This document shows, piece after piece, positions 37,130-49,760 of a DNA stretch of 64,000 bases; within the stretch, counting starts at the first letter, position 1, and each line of letters opens with the position of its first letter. Under the pieces are notes generated by a model. That model was not told where the DNA came from, did no database searches, and saw only the letters and a program-made list of their open reading frames with translations. The stretch comes from Ustulina deusta (lineage: Eukaryota > Ascomycota > Sordariomycetes > Xylariales > Xylariaceae). A program made the translations under genes and the position numbers. The DNA lies in the NCBI GenBank assembly GCA_023159155.1, contig JAJNNX010000084.1:1-64000 (forward strand), given 5' to 3'.

Positions 37130-38082
37130 GGTGGATGGCTCGGGTGGGTTTCGCGGCGCAGGAAATTGGCCTCGACTAGTAGAGCTTGTCAGGTTTGGTT
37201 CGCTGGTGCCACTCTAGGAGTTTCTGCGTGAGTTTGGTTGTTGTGAAGGTGGTGATCTGGAAACACGTTTTGGGTCTTCAATACGGGAAGTTTTTCTGGG
37301 TCCGATAAGATAACGATAAAATAATATGCATCTACCGAACAAGATTCTCCACTCAGACTTCTTTTATACCAATATTTAGGTACTTCAATGTATGCTCAAC
37401 TGTCTTCATCCTCACACATTTCCACGCAACGCAGAATCTGCATTTGATTAAGTCCTTTCAACAGTTTCGCTGCGTTTTGAGCGCTTCAATTCCTAGGCTA
37501 CTCACAATTTTCACAATTCGAATTTTGTTGGTAGATCGACATTGCCAGGGATGTAAAGTCGTTCACTTGCACGTGGCAGCCAATTCTCTGAAGATAAATC
37601 TGGATACTCTCGTACTGAAAACCATCCGACATGATCATATCTTAAGTGATGAGCCGGTTCTGGACGGGTTCTTTTCGCACGGTCTCATGGATGGGCCATT
37701 TAGACGAGCTTGGGTTTGTTAGCCGCTCAACACTTTGTATTTCTCGATTTCCAGAGGCTAATTGGCTACTGTGCAATGAAACGAAGTCATGAAAAGGACT
37801 GCAGCGCAACTCATAAAGAGGGAGGGATACAGATAGACTGGGCGCACCTCGATCACTTCTCTGGCTCTGGATCACATCCATGATGCTGTGGCTCATAGTT
37901 TAATGGAAAACCATAAGGCACTACTAGAAATAGTAACATGTTGTTGAACGACCATACCCGTCGGCGATATGACGTGAGCCCATAGGCCACAAGTTGAAAG
38001 ATAGATCTAATTCTACATTTTACAAAAACTACCACCACTATGTAGGATATAACGGGGATTCGCCCTTGCGCCGTTAAGCCAC
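37130..38082. promoter_or_regulatory. Promoter region of the NOP13-like gene
   Basis: About 950 bp between the NOP13-like start and the 3' end of the kinase gene. No coding pattern was seen. It must hold the NOP13-like promoter and the kinase terminator, but I cannot point to specific sites. Confidence 0.5.
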
Positions 38083-38972
38083 TTAGTCATGCCTCCACTT
38101 CTCATCATCTCGACTAACAACGACCTCATGAACCCGGACCCTATTCTCCACAATCTGCCTCCCATTCACCAGATCATTTTCATCGGCCCTCTTGCGCGCC
38201 TCTTCCTCGTCCCTCGCAATGCCCGCCTTCACGTGACGCGCAACGAGCCTCCGCCTCGCGACCTCGAAACCCACCTCCACGAACCAGCACTCATCCATGA
38301 GGCCCGCGGCCTCGCGCCAGGGCTCCTTATCCAGGACCACGTAGTTCCCCTCGAACACGACGACGCGGTGGCTAGGGCGGATGGCGATGTCGTTTTCCCT
38401 GGGGTCTTTGACAGCGTGGTCGAAGGACGGCGCGAAGATCGGGACGGACGCGGTCGTGAGGGGTTCCCGTAGGGCTTTCACGAGAGAGAGAAATGACGGC
38501 CCGTCGAATGTGAACTCGGCCCCGCGGCGCGCGTGTGCCGTCGTCGGGTCCGGCATTGCGGAGAGCTGCGCCCGCGTCAGGTGGTACCCGTCCATGGGCA
38601 CGAAGGCGGCGACGGGCACGGCTTCCCGCGCCTCTGGATGCAGGCTTGCGTGCCGAGAATTGAGGGCTTGGGTTACGATTTGTGAGAGTGTGGTCTTCCC
38701 TGCTCCGAGTCATTCATGAGCCGTGAGACATAGGAAGGGGGTCGATTAGGATACCTGAGCCTGGGATACCGCCAATTGCTATCACTTGTAGACGTTAGTG
38801 AGAGTTGTGGGAAAATTAATGACGTGTCACGTTTTCAACAAACTATGCGTTTGATTTTATTCTTAGCTCAGTAAGATGTAATGAAACGATACTTACTGAA
38901 TCGGCGGTCTTCTGGTGTTTGTTGAAACCTATCCCAGGCTTTGTCGACCAGGCGGACAACTTGGTCATTCAT
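38083..38972 (-). CDS. P-loop kinase of the uridine kinase/PRK superfamily
   Basis: Three exons (38897-38972, 38755-38784, 38083-38699) close in phase to give 240 residues. The Walker A loop GIPGSGKTT (residues 31-39) is split by the second intron, with the CAG acceptor at 38700-38702 restoring the exact motif. Downstream come VPMDGYHLTRAQLSAMPD, a family hallmark, ARRGAEFTFD, VVVFEGNYVVLD (Walker B region), a lid arginine stretch (ARRRLVARHVKAG) and NDLVNGRQIVENR. The closest known types are yeast Yfh7 and bacterial nucleoside/fructose kinase-like ATPases; the phosphate acceptor is not known. No targeting signal is evident. The model is intact and lies next to other conserved genes. Confidence 0.85.
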
Positions 38973-39452
38973 TTCGGCTCCAGTTCTTGATTGTGACGAA
39001 ATTTTATAAAATATAATCGCATGTATAGTACTTAATTAATTAATTAATCTTGTACGCAAGTGAAATTATATGTCAAACCAAAAGAGTATGAAGATATTTG
39101 CACATGTCGGTATGAGATTATGATACCTTGTGGTCGGTAGGAGGTCACTGGGTTCAGATGAACGAGATGCCCCTCCATAACCCCACCATTTTTTGGTAGT
39201 ACCTAAGCAGGTACCGTAGATAGACGCATGCCGATGTACTGACTGAAATTCCAGTGGGCTCTGTTTTCCACTCGCATTCTCCTCGTTGTACCAGCATCTA
39301 CCACAAATCCTCCTACATCCACAGATAGAGGAATTGTTAATAACGGAAGTAATCGGGACATGCTCAAGTAATACACCTGATAATACGAACATCGATAAGA
39401 AAGCCAAGCATCGACGATCTAGATAGCGAGGATAACCCTAGTCGCTTTGGAG
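38973..39452. promoter_or_regulatory. Divergent promoter region (kinase and 39453 gene)
   Basis: About 480 bp between two head-to-head genes. Includes an ATTAATTAATTAATTAAT run near 39031-39048. No specific site assigned. Confidence 0.5.
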
Positions 39453-40055
39453 ATGGACGGAAACGACGAGCTTGATCCCGGGCTCTTGGGCATCGCATTA
39501 TCCGATTCAGACGCCGAATTCGACGATAATGCCTCCTCGAGCAAGAAGAAGTCGCAGGAAGCGCGCACGGGACAATCGGAGGCCGAGTTCCAAGAGGTGA
39601 AGCGGACATACCATGTCAAAGTTGAGAACGGAGAGGTATGTATCCCTAACTCCGACTATTTCCATAACATTCCTTCTTCGCCGGTTTTGTCACTTCTGTT
39701 TGGATGTGTACATTCCGGTTAGTAGTTCGATCTAGTATGTGCGTGAACAACTCGAAGGACCTGTATCCCACAGCATACCTAAGAAAATGCATCGTGTGAT
39801 CATCTACTAACTTGTTGCCTGCAGATATGGAAGACCGTGCAACTACCACTCGGCCCGCAGGTCTCTAAACCCGAGGCACAGACCCTACTGCATGCCGTGG
39901 AGGAGTTATACTTCTTCCGACGGTTTTCCGAGAGCGCCCGGTTCGCTAGATCTGTAATAGACGATGATGCTGGGGCAGGCAAGCTGGATGAAGATACAGT
40001 TAAGACTCTTCTGTACTATGAGAGGAAATGCAATGACAAGATTAATGGGGGTTAA
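39453..40055 (+). CDS. Small conserved-looking acidic protein, unknown function
   Basis: Two exons (39453-39635 and 39825-40055) join in phase 0 through a 189-bp intron with GTATGT donor, a CTACTAAC branch and a TGCAG acceptor, giving 137 residues. The upstream TTG at 39447 is not a start. The N-terminal half is acidic and disordered (DELDPGLLGIALSDSDAEF); the second half is helical (EAQTLLHAVEELYFFRRF, ESARFARSVIDDD, TVKTLLYYERKC), like one helix-turn-helix of a TPR-type fold. I do not recognise the family. Clean splice sites, normal composition and position among housekeeping genes support a real gene. Confidence 0.75.
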
Positions 40056-40428
40056 ATGAGTTCCCGAGAACGTGACACTTGATACCCGACTCACAAAACC
40101 CATCGCTTTTCAATTCAACGATAAAATGTCTCGAGAAAGAGGCAGATATTACTGTGTACCCAATGGACGTAAACCGTCTAGGTATCTCTACCGTCTATAT
40201 TAGCCGGTGCCCGGATGAGGGTGCGGGCACCCAGGGCAGCAAATCTAAATTTCTATTAAACCAAATCCATGGATATGCCGGAACGCCTTGCTTTTTTGTT
40301 TCGCCATCAGCCTAATCGTAACGCCTTTGGACTCCTAGAAAATGCCGCAATCGTCTATGAGGTTCGTTGTACACAATCATCTCGTGAGTGGATAGAGGGG
40401 TAGTGGTTGAGTGGTGAATGAATGCCGA
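40056..40428. other. Convergent 3' regions
   Basis: About 370 bp between two convergent genes. Short frames are not credible. Confidence 0.6.
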
Positions 40429-41004
40429 TCATGCCATCATCTTTCCTTGGCTACGCAGCCGCTCCCTCTCGCGCTCCTCGGCAAAAACGCGCCGACTCAT
40501 CTCAAGCACGCATTCGAAGCCTTCCTTGCCCTTCATCGCATTCTCCTTGAAGCGCGTGACGAGGGAGTCCTCAATGCTATTCTTTATCCTCTGCCAGCCA
40601 CCGCACAAGGCAGTTATCCTCGCGGCTTGCTTGAACTCGGTCTGCGTGGCGCTCAGCGGCCGGTAGATGACAGTCTCTTGGACTCTGACCAGGTTCGCCC
40701 ACGTGATATTCTGCGATACCATGGTGACGGTCTTCTCGGCAGGGTTGACGTAGGATACCTCGAGAACCTGACTTGAGTCGGTGCAACCGATGACACTCTT
40801 GAGCCAGTCTGGCACGGATTGTTTGCAGGTGATGAGGCGCTCGGTTCGGAGGATGCCCGTCTCTTCATCCACGCGTCGCGATAACGTGTCGACGGCGGTG
40901 ACGTGTGTGGATTTTTCGTTCCATGGGCAGTATTTCTGCCAGTTGGCAGCGGACACCTCCTCCCAGGAGTAGTTGAATGTGCACGTGTTGGAAAAGACCT
41001 TCAT
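40429..41004 (-). CDS. UPS2: PRELI/UPS family mitochondrial lipid-transfer protein
   Basis: An intronless 191-residue protein starting MKVFSNTCTFNYSWEEVSAA, very close in pattern to yeast Ups2. The PRELI/MSF1 domain fills residues 1 to about 175: WQKYCPWNEKSTHVTAVDTL, RTERLITCKQSVPDWLKSVI, EVSYVNPAEKTVTMVSQNIT and a C-terminal helix ENAMKGKEGFECVLEMSRR. Ups2-type proteins work with Mdm35 in the intermembrane space to move phosphatidylserine to the inner membrane. There is no presequence, as usual in the family. The frame is open 33 codons further upstream but without ATG, and the family Met is at 41004. Intact. Confidence 0.88.
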   Translation of the reverse strand: MKVFSNTCTFNYSWEEVSAANWQKYCPWNEKSTHVTAVDTLSRRVDEETGILRTERLITCKQSVPDWLKSVIGCTDSSQVLEVSYVNPAEKTVTMVSQNITWANLVRVQETVIYRPLSATQTEFKQAARITALCGGWQRIKNSIEDSLVTRFKENAMKGKEGFECVLEMSRRVFAEERERERLRSQGKMMA

Positions 41005-42499
41005 TTTGTCCAGGGCCGCCGGGACAAATTGGTCGTCGTCGGTCGACAGGCTTTGATTCAGGTATTTTCGGATTGAGGCCAACTCTATGTGGCGTTTCTG
41101 CAATGTCTATTGCAGCAGAGTTTGACAGCGGCAAATTACGCTGGGTGGGATGCCGCTCGGATCTCCGGCTCACGCGACGATGTCCGAATTGAAAGTCGAA
41201 GGTCAAATGAACGTTGCCCAGACGAGAGCTTCGTCCACGGAGGTCTCAACCCAGCCAGGCAAATCCTTGAAATGCCTTCGTAGTTGTGTCGATCCAGCGG
41301 AGGTGATTCGATTGCGTTCAACGTCGGAGTGACAAGGAGGAGAACAGCAGCGGAGCTGGGTGCGTGCTTTTTTGAATTGAGCGGCCAAAAAAATTATGCA
41401 CAAGCGGCAAGGCGCCCGGAATTGGCTTGTGACCATTCGCTTTTATTGGTAGGAATGAGTGTACAGTACGTTCCCCATCCGACCCCAGCACCTTTCTACT
41501 GTGCTGAGAGGTGGCCACCCCGAACGCCCGAGCCACTTAAAGCTTCCATTACACGCCGTTGTGGGGCTAAACGCTGCACCTCAAACTTTGCAAGTCTCCA
41601 TAAATATTAGATACCATGTCCCCATCGGGGATAGTGTTATCTTATCAGATAATGGGCCGGAAACCTCTGGCAATCGCGCAGCCCTGATTGGTTTATTGGC
41701 CAAATCCGAGGAACCCAGAACCCGAAGAGGGCCAAGCCTTGTCCGACCGGCTCAAGCCAGAACACGGACGACAAAAAAAAGAGGGGAGCCCGAGTGCGGA
41801 GAAATGGGGGATCACACGACAGCAATTGGGATCTACGGGGTCGAGATCTTCCCCATTGAAATGCAATCGAGGCTCTGTTATTCGCTCAATCCCCTTCCTC
41901 AAGGGAAAATCGAAAACACAGCATTGGTCAATGCTTACTGTTGTTGACGTCAGTTCTTTGCCATCTGAGAAAAATACGTCTCTTTGTATTTGGAGATGAT
42001 AAGATCAAGGGTTCGACATTGAATTCTGTTTGATTATTATTCCCGGAATAGAACAAAGAGACGGTGATGCATCGCTTCTAAGCTTTGAAATATTAACCAT
42101 AATTTGCCAGGTTCGGATAATTTCCGAATTTCTTGTACTCAGTAGTTTCATTTATGAGCACAAATACTGAGACACTAAGTATACCGTCTTACAAGTTCCT
42201 ATCGAAGTACTCAAGAAAAAGAAGGAAAAGGTATCATCCACCGTGGGAATCAACCTTGGTGCTTAATGAGTTGACTAGTGTACTGAACGACTTGGGAAGA
42301 CATCGTGAACTTCATATCCTGTATACAATAATCATATAGATTGAGTTCGAAAGGGCTCGCAGCAGACCATTCCACCACGTAAATCATATTTTTTTCAATC
42401 TAGTTCTATGTGGCACGGTCGTTGTGGTGCGTGGATGTGTTATCCGGCTTGCTCCCATCGCGCATCGACTTGTCGGAAACCCCGCCACAATATCGTTCA
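41005..42499. other. Intergenic, promoter of the UPS2-like gene and 3' side of the LtrA gene
   Basis: About 1.5 kb. Frames in 41459-41999 overlap on several strands and have no family resemblance, so I treat them as chance. No repeats or RNA genes were seen. Confidence 0.55.
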
Positions 42500-45287
42500 T
42501 TACACTGCCGCGAAATATTCGGGCCGTCCGGATGTCTGCTGATAAGATGGACCTGGACTGTACTCCGTGTCTGGCGTTGGGTCCGGCCCTTGTCCAAACC
42601 CATCCTCACGGCTGCGAAACGTGGTGAGTGGCAAACTAGAGCTATTTTGGCGTCCACTACCCCCAAACCACCCCTGTGAAGCTGCAATTGGTTGTTCATT
42701 GCCCAATTGAGCATAGGTACCATCTTTTGCACGTCCTTTCCGGCTGCATCCCTTCCATGCCCGAGAAAGGGAAAACACCGACGAAGGCGGCCGCTGAGGG
42801 AAGTGGGTAAGTATAAGAACAACGAAGAAAATAAGGCTTAACGTGGGCAGCAGCCACGGGCTGATAGGGTAGTTTGAGTTGGCGTCTCGCAGGATTAGGG
42901 TCAGAAGGCTAATGCCGATACCAATAAGTATAAACAGGCCTACGCGGAGGAAAATGAACAAGTTCCAAGACCCACGGGGTCGTAGGATACTGGACAAAAA
43001 AGCCATGAGAATGAGGGTCAGCCCAGCAGCGACGAATGTAAACTGATATGTGATCATGAAGCGGTCGTTTGCTGCATCAAGAGCGGCATCTTGAATATCT
43101 ATATCTTCGACAATATCGCTGGCTTGGCCTCTTATGTTGTTCATTGTATCGATGTTGTATTTAATCAAGACTAAATCACCCAAAGTTATAATTTGTCGCT
43201 TTATGCATGACTTTGTAAAGGATTTAGGGGACGTTCGGCCGATTATATAAGCATTTCACCTGTGGTGAAACATTCGAATCAGGCAGCGTTTAGAAACAGG
43301 TTGAAAAAAGACTTGATATTACGTACTCGAGTTGTCCAAGGTCTCTAGTAATTCCAGAAAATAATACCAAAAAATTGTGGACTGGTTCATGCCTGTGCCA
43401 GAGATGGTACTTTCCCAGTCCACGTCCGTGATCTCAGAGATGTTGGATAAGATTTGGTTGATTTTAGGGGTCGTGTCATGGTCGATTGGTTCAAATAGGT
43501 CAGAGATCGCCTTAAAGGTGTCATTCAATGAATTCACCATCTCTTCGGTCTGTTTATCCTGTAGGATATAGGGTAGTTCCTTCTTGAAATTCTCGAGAGT
43601 TCTGTTGAACCGGTAGTCCACATCATCCAGAGACTCAATCTGAAACGATGACCAATTAGCCGTTATATTTAAGCAATGAATTTATGTTTACCTACGATTT
43701 TCCACCATTGAATAAATTGTGTTGCACCCTCACTAAAAAGCAACAGGATCACATGAAATGGTAAATGTAGGATCGCCCATAGCCGCTGGCGGATACCAGC
43801 TAAGCGACTGTGGTGGGCCATCCAGTCAAAGTATATCATAAAAACAATGTAGATTGTGGTGATACCAGCTGTCAGAATACCGATTGTTGAAGGTGCTGGA
43901 ATAATTAGTAAACGCTTTGCCAACAGGAGAAAAGAAAATGGTAGCGTGACATACTCCAGCCCCTGTTTTTAACTATGGCAACAACGTTTTCAGCAAGATT
44001 ATTAACTCCTAGTGCTCACAAGTTAGCAAAACTGATAGACCACGGAGGTATCACTAACGAACCCTCTCCGAGCATAAACAAAGTTGAAGCCGTTATGCGT
44101 TCAGTGAGATGAGTGCCGTCGAAGCTGAGTACTTGAAATCGCAACGAGACGCCGAGTTGTAAAATTGTTTCTACTACAGCAATCACATACCAGGCTATGA
44201 AGACCCGGCTACTCTTGCCTTCTGCAAAGCGAAACGATATACCTAAGTAGATCAAAGCTGCTATTGCGTTTAAAACGATAGCAATGGTAATAGGCAGTTT
44301 CCCTTGCTTGTGCCGGATATGCCATAGAATGCCTGAATACCTTGCAGTGAGGGCTAATCTCGAGACCATAAGGATAAGGGCTATTTCGTTGATTAAAATC
44401 AATGCTTCGCAACGGCGGGAATCTCTCGTTACTCACATGCCGCTTGAAAAGTCTCCTTTATCTGTTGATCTGGCGTATAATTCACCGCGACCACTGAGAA
44501 CCCCACCATCACACCCATGTGGATGACTCGAGCCACGCGTTCGAAAACGCTGTCGGCAAGGTAGCGAACATCATACAGCCCGACGAGAAACCAATCAAAC
44601 CATAGGATGCTATTACGCCATCTGTCAGAGAAAGTTTGAGCCAGCACGAATTAGGGTAACTGAACATTATATAGCCAATATAGGACAACAGCTTTTCTTT
44701 GTCGTCAATCGTATGAATCTGTGAAACCAATGTTAGTTATATATTCACACTCGACTACCGTGCAACTCGGCAATGGGAAACCACCGACGATGCGATGCAT
44801 TTGTCAACGTCGAGACATGCGACGCGTGTTCATTTCACATTGCCAAATCGGACAATATCTTCGAATGGGGAGTAGAGTTATCATACCGCAGTAAAAACCT
44901 GTAGATTCGCGACAAACCACAGATCGTAGAACAACTAATACCGACATGGTTAGTATATTAGCGCATGGCCGATCTCATCTAATCTTCTTTATACGTACCT
45001 CTACGTTCGTCGGTTGTGAGTGCTGTCAGTTCTATCAGCTCTATGAGTTCTCAGCAACGTGAATTCTGGGAAGAGTGAGATACCTTTTTAAAGCAGGGGA
45101 TTTTGTTTGCGTCGGATCTGCGACTGAAGGACTCGGTGTCCTGCAGCAGTTCGTCAAAGTTTCGTGCCTCTCCCGGGGGGAGAAGCTTTCCGTCGTCAAC
45201 GACAGGGCTGGCAAGCCAACCCAATTTCTGTCCCACAAAAAGTTCCGAGTCCTCGCTAGAGGAAGTATTGTGGTCGTGGTGCGACAT
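42500..45287 (-). CDS. LtrA (low temperature requirement A) family membrane protein
   Basis: Ten exons: 45084-45287, 44999-45022, 44887-44934, 44666-44718, 44437-44609, 44063-44380, 43955-44008, 43696-43895, 43327-43639, 42500-43170. All phases close, giving 685 residues. Sequence follows the fungal LtrA family closely: LFYDLWFVANLQVFTA, SYIGYIIILWFDWFLVGLYD, FERVARVIHMGVMVGFSVVA, SLILMVSRLALTARYSGILW, VFIAWYVIAVVETILQLGVS, LGEGVNNLAENVVAIVKN and TIGILTAGITTIYIVFMIYF. After a luminal or cytosolic helical stretch (exon 9) there are four more hydrophobic segments in exon 10 and a polar tail. It is an integral membrane protein of unknown transport role. Two exons are tiny (24 and 48 nt). No stop or frameshift was found. 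Confidence 0.85.
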
Positions 45288-46701
45288 CTTCCCATCACAT
45301 GACAAGATCTCTGCAGCTTGGACTGTTACTGATGGAAGAAAAACGATGGCGATTCAGGCAAACCACAAAAGAAAACAAAACACGAAAAACCATCCTTAGG
45401 TACTTAGGCACTCTATCTAGGGGCGCTCCGCTCGTATTTAAACATCCGCCGGGCTACCAACTAGACTGAATTGGAGTACCCTAAGAAGTGGGACTGAGTT
45501 GTTTAATTTTCCTACAAGTGTTGAATAATCTAAGAAAAGCGACAACCTACTTCTGATCGGATTTCTTTTTCTGTTTTCAGCCCCCATTGGGGGGGCCTGC
45601 ATGAAGGAGATGGAGAGGAGGGATTCAGCTCAACTAGTCCGGTGGCGGCACACCGGCAAGTGTCCTCCAATAGTAAACATTGAACATCAAGAATATAAAA
45701 CAGAGTCATGCAGGACCGGTAGATTGTTCTACAGCAGTTACTAATTACGTTCGCCTTCTTTAACATGTTTTCTCTCGGCGGATTAGCGACCCAATCCAAT
45801 CCGAACCGGCAAGATAGCGGCATGCACAGCATCTCACTCGACCTGTCACTTTTTCTTATACTGCCGGGGCGGAGCTTGTGGAACGCACCTAGCCAAGTAG
45901 GGATAAAGTATATGGAAATAGGACTAGGTGGTGGCGGTGTCGAAAGCCGATGCTTTCGTAAGCATAAATGGACCAATTGAACATCATCGTAAGACAGGAT
46001 GAATTAATCAAACCTCCCAGCCTAACTTATCGTCTCGTCAGGCTGCTAGACATAAATTTGATTTCCTTATTTTGCTAAGTAAGCCTATGAGGTGTTGAGA
46101 AGGCTCGAGGATCTTCCAGAGCGGAATTAGATTAAAACATTGATATAGCGACAGGTACAGGTGGATAGTTCTAAGCTTGTACTTCGGAGACGGTTTTGAA
46201 GCTGAAAGGGAGACTCGATCAGCCGACCAGATGGCGTGTCACACAACAACAGATAAACAGGGGAGGCCTTCAATCGGGTTCTTCTCCACCCATGGAGAAG
46301 ATACAAGGTGGTTGAGTGGTTTCTATCTGTTTTTTTCTTACATGTAACGTGTTAGAATATTCTATGAGGGGTATCCCTTTTCTCTTTGACGCGTCATTCT
46401 AAACTGTGTCGTTACCCGGATCACCCCCGCGGCTAAGATGACTTGTAAAATTAGAGTAGCGCGTACTTTTTGTTATGAATTCGCATGCCCCAATTAAGAA
46501 CACTTTAACGTCGTGCTTGATCGGTATGGGTAGTAGATTTAGCAAGACACCTCGAACGTGCCTACATCATAACACTAAACATAACAAACTCACCTAAAAC
46601 CAATGGTACATAGCCAAGATTCAAATAATAGCAGATTATGTAAAGAGTAGGGCCACATTATAGGAACGTAATACTTCCATAAACAGCCCCCCCGGTTTTC
46701 T
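45288..46701. other. Intergenic, promoter side of the LtrA gene
   Basis: About 1.4 kb between the LtrA start and the Ty3/gypsy insertion. Frames such as 45530-45976 are proline/serine rich by chance and overlap on both strands. No gene recognised. Confidence 0.55.
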
Positions 46702-46706
46702 TTTAT

Positions 46707-47024
46707 TGTAACAAGGGCATGTATTATAGGCTTGGAACTTAGTCATATTCAGCTAATAATTCTCTAGGGGTCTCAAAGTCCATGGCTCCCTTTTCGAATG
46801 TTCGAACTTGGGATTCTCATAGCCTATTTATGCCCGTTCGCCATTAGGCTATTTGGAATACATTCTGTAACTCTATTAACGCAAAAAACTGTTAGGTCTC
46901 CTTACATATATACATAGTCCGTATAACCTCTAGTCTTTCTAATAAAAGCTTATCTATTCTTCTGTAGGCCTATATATTGTACTAATAGTATAACTAGCGG
47001 CTTAATATATTAATCCGTATAATA
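46707..47024 (-). repeat. 3' LTR of Ty3/gypsy element (318 bp)
   Basis: On the plus strand it begins TGTAACAAGGGCATG and ends CCGTATAATA. The outer (left) half keeps much C and G while the inner half is heavily AT-shifted. Same length as the copy at 53442-53759. Confidence 0.93.
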
Positions 47025-47989
47025 TTAATTTTTTTTTTTTAATGCTTGCTTTTAAGCATTTTTATAGTTAAATAATATAATAGTTTATAAGTTTTTTTAA
47101 GTTATATTAATAGAACTAATATATAGCTTTTTTTGTTTTATTGCTATATAAATAATTATAAAGTTCTTAAGTCTAATGTTTTTTAGCTAGCTATTTTTTC
47201 TATTTAATTAAGTATTTTATATTGCTTTAGGTTTTTAAAAAGTTTTTTATTTTTTTTATTTAGTAGTTTTTAGACTTAATTAAAGCTGCTTTTTATAGAA
47301 CCTAGTTAAAGTTAGGTAATGCCTAATTACTAGCGTAGTAGGGCTTAATAAGCAAAACGTAAAAAAAATTATAAATTTTTTATTTTTTAAATAAAGTAAA
47401 TCAGATAGTAGTAAGAAAAATAACCTTTTAGATTTTAAAAAGTTCTAATATTTTTTTATTAAGCTTTTTTACGGGTTGTTTAGTTTTAATATTTTTAATA
47501 TTTAATATTATTAGTTAGTCTTTAGCGTAGATAAGTATTTCTATTTTTTTTTTATTAGTTTATTTTTTTATTTTTTAGTAGCTTTTTTTTAAGTATTTTT
47601 GTATATTTTAGTAAACTTATATTATTTAATATATATATAACTAATTTTTTGGATTGCGGGGTGTACTAAAAAAAAGGTTATAAGCTACTAGGTAATATTT
47701 ATAATTTGTATAAAATAGGGTTATATGTATAAATATGGATGTAGTATTATTATATGCAAATTTTGCTATAAAAAATAAGTTTTTTTAGTTGGTTATTTTA
47801 TAGTTAATAAACGTTTATAAATAAACTTTTAAGAACTAGTTAAATTATTTGGTTTAATTATTAGTTTAGAAATAAAAAGCTATACTTATATACGGCTTAA
47901 TTTTTATTAGTTTAAAAAAGTTTTTTTATAAGTATATAATAAATCTAAGGTTTTTATTAAAAATAATATTAAAAAATATACTATATAGT

Positions 47990-48250
47990 TTTTAATAAAC
48001 TTTTGTAAATATTTTAATAAAATTATTAGTTTTTTTTTTTTAGATCTTTAGAACTATAAAATAAACTATTTTTATAAAAAGGTTAATTATTACTTATATA
48101 GAGTTACAACTATTTAAAAAAGGTAAGTCTGTAATAAAGTCTATTATAACCAACTACTATAAGCTATAATAAAGTTTTATAAGTTATAGCAATCTATAAG
48201 GGGCATGCTATAAGATTTTGTTTTACTAGTATTATAAGTACTTTTATATA
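47990..48250 (-). pseudogene. Integrase remnant of Ty3/gypsy polyprotein
   Basis: In one minus-strand frame with stops, the stretch LNSCNSI, then V-I-N-L-F-I-K, then YFI follows the integrase core pattern (DFITDLP, NGCDSILVVVDRLTK, HFI). It is downstream of RT on the coding strand. Confidence 0.65.
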
Positions 48251-49139
48251 TATTCTTATACTAATATTTTTAAGTTTAGCTACCAAAAGTTACAAATAAT
48301 TAATTTTATAGTTTTGTTTATTCTTATATATTCTACTACTAATATATTATATTTAGATTTTATTATATTTTTTTAGATAGCGGTAAGTATTTATAGCCGG
48401 TCTTTTCTATATAATAGACCGTTTTATATTTTAATATTTTTATTAAGGTTTTTTAGCTATAGGGCATATTTAGCATTTTTTTTTCCTATTTAGCGGATTC
48501 TTTTTATAAAGTCTTAGTTTTATTATAGTACTATTAGATTATATAGCTATTTTAATATTAGTAGAACTACTACTACTATTAGAAACAATATATTTTATAA
48601 GTAAAAAAAGTGTTTTTTTTATAAGACTGTTTTTATTAGCTAGTTTTTTTTTTTTTTTTTTTAAAGCAGTATTAAGCTAGTTTAAACATAATATTAGCTT
48701 TTTTATTAAGTTGTTTTAGTTAGTAGTTAATTATAAACTAGTATATAAATAATTGTTAGGCCTATTACGCTTATTTATAGTTAAGGACTTTTATAGTTAT
48801 AAAATATATAAAGTTTTAGTAGTTTAAATAGATTTTAATTTTATATTTAATATTTTTCAAGTATTAGCGCTAGCAATTAAAAAAGTTTATTATAGCTAGA
48901 AGCTCTTTATTATAGATTTTATAATTTATTTTTGCTAATATAAGCTTACATAAATAAAAAACAACCGGATATAGTTATTTATTTAGGTCCTTTTGCAATA
49001 GGACTGCTTTAAAAGCAAAGTTTAATATATTAGTTTTTATATATATAACTTTTTTTGGGTTAAAATATACTAAAATAGGAGCTATAATAAATTAATATTT
49101 TAGTTTTTTAAAAGCTTTATTTATTATTTTTATTTATTT

Positions 49140-49760
49140 TTATTTTTTTTTGTTTTTTTTATTAGCATTTATAAAAAGTTTAATAATTGCTAAAAATTTT
49201 TTAATAAACTATTAATAAAAATTAGCAAAGCTTATAAACTGTTATAATTCTTATAAAATATTTAAAGTTTTTTATTTATTAATATAGTTTATTTTATTTA
49301 GTATTATAAAAATTCTATTAGTTCTAATAATATAGCTTAAAAATTTTACTTTTTATATTTGCTACTTATATTTCTAAAAAACAACTATTAGGTTATATTA
49401 TATTAGTTGTTTTAAAACTTTTTTAATTAGTTAATTGTATTTTTTTAGCGTATTAGCATAGATTAATAAGTTGTTTAAATAAACAAAAAGTCTAGCATTA
49501 ATAAAGTTATAAAATATATTGTTTATTATAGCTTAAAAGGTTACTAAAGTATTTATAAGTTTTATTAGTATAACTATATATTTAAAAAAGCTATATTTAT
49601 AACAGAATACTATTTTTTATTTGTTTTTTTTTTTAATACGTACTAAAAAAAATCTAAATTTTAAGTTAATTTTAGTAAACTATTTAGCTATTATAAAACA
49701 GGCTTATAGCTCTATAATTAATAATATTAAATATTAGACTAAGATTATTATACTATTTAA
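49140..49760 (-). pseudogene. Reverse transcriptase remnant of Ty3/gypsy polyprotein
   Basis: The minus strand reads, with stops, FTKINLKFRFFLVRI, then FVYLNNLLIYANTLKKY (plus-strand about 49447-49497), then FLSYII and a stretch ending IGFANFY-like. These are the gypsy RT blocks WFTKLDLKSGF, YLDDILIYS, FLGYIIS and LRSFLGFANFYRRFI. The catalytic YLDD now reads YLNN. Confidence 0.85.

Noticed and set aside
38041..38092. tRNA-like stretch with GGGGATTCGCCC
   Set aside because: Lacks the GTTCRANNC box and does not fold as a cloverleaf by eye.
41459..41947. 162-codon frame between the UPS2-like and LtrA genes
   Set aside because: No ATG start, overlapping frames on both strands, no recognisable pattern.
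42406..42822. 138-codon minus-strand frame at the 3' end of the LtrA gene
   Set aside because: Alternative frame of LtrA exon 10, which has family and phase support.
45530..45976. 148-codon minus-strand frame
   Set aside because: Serine/proline-rich chance frame with no splice or family support.
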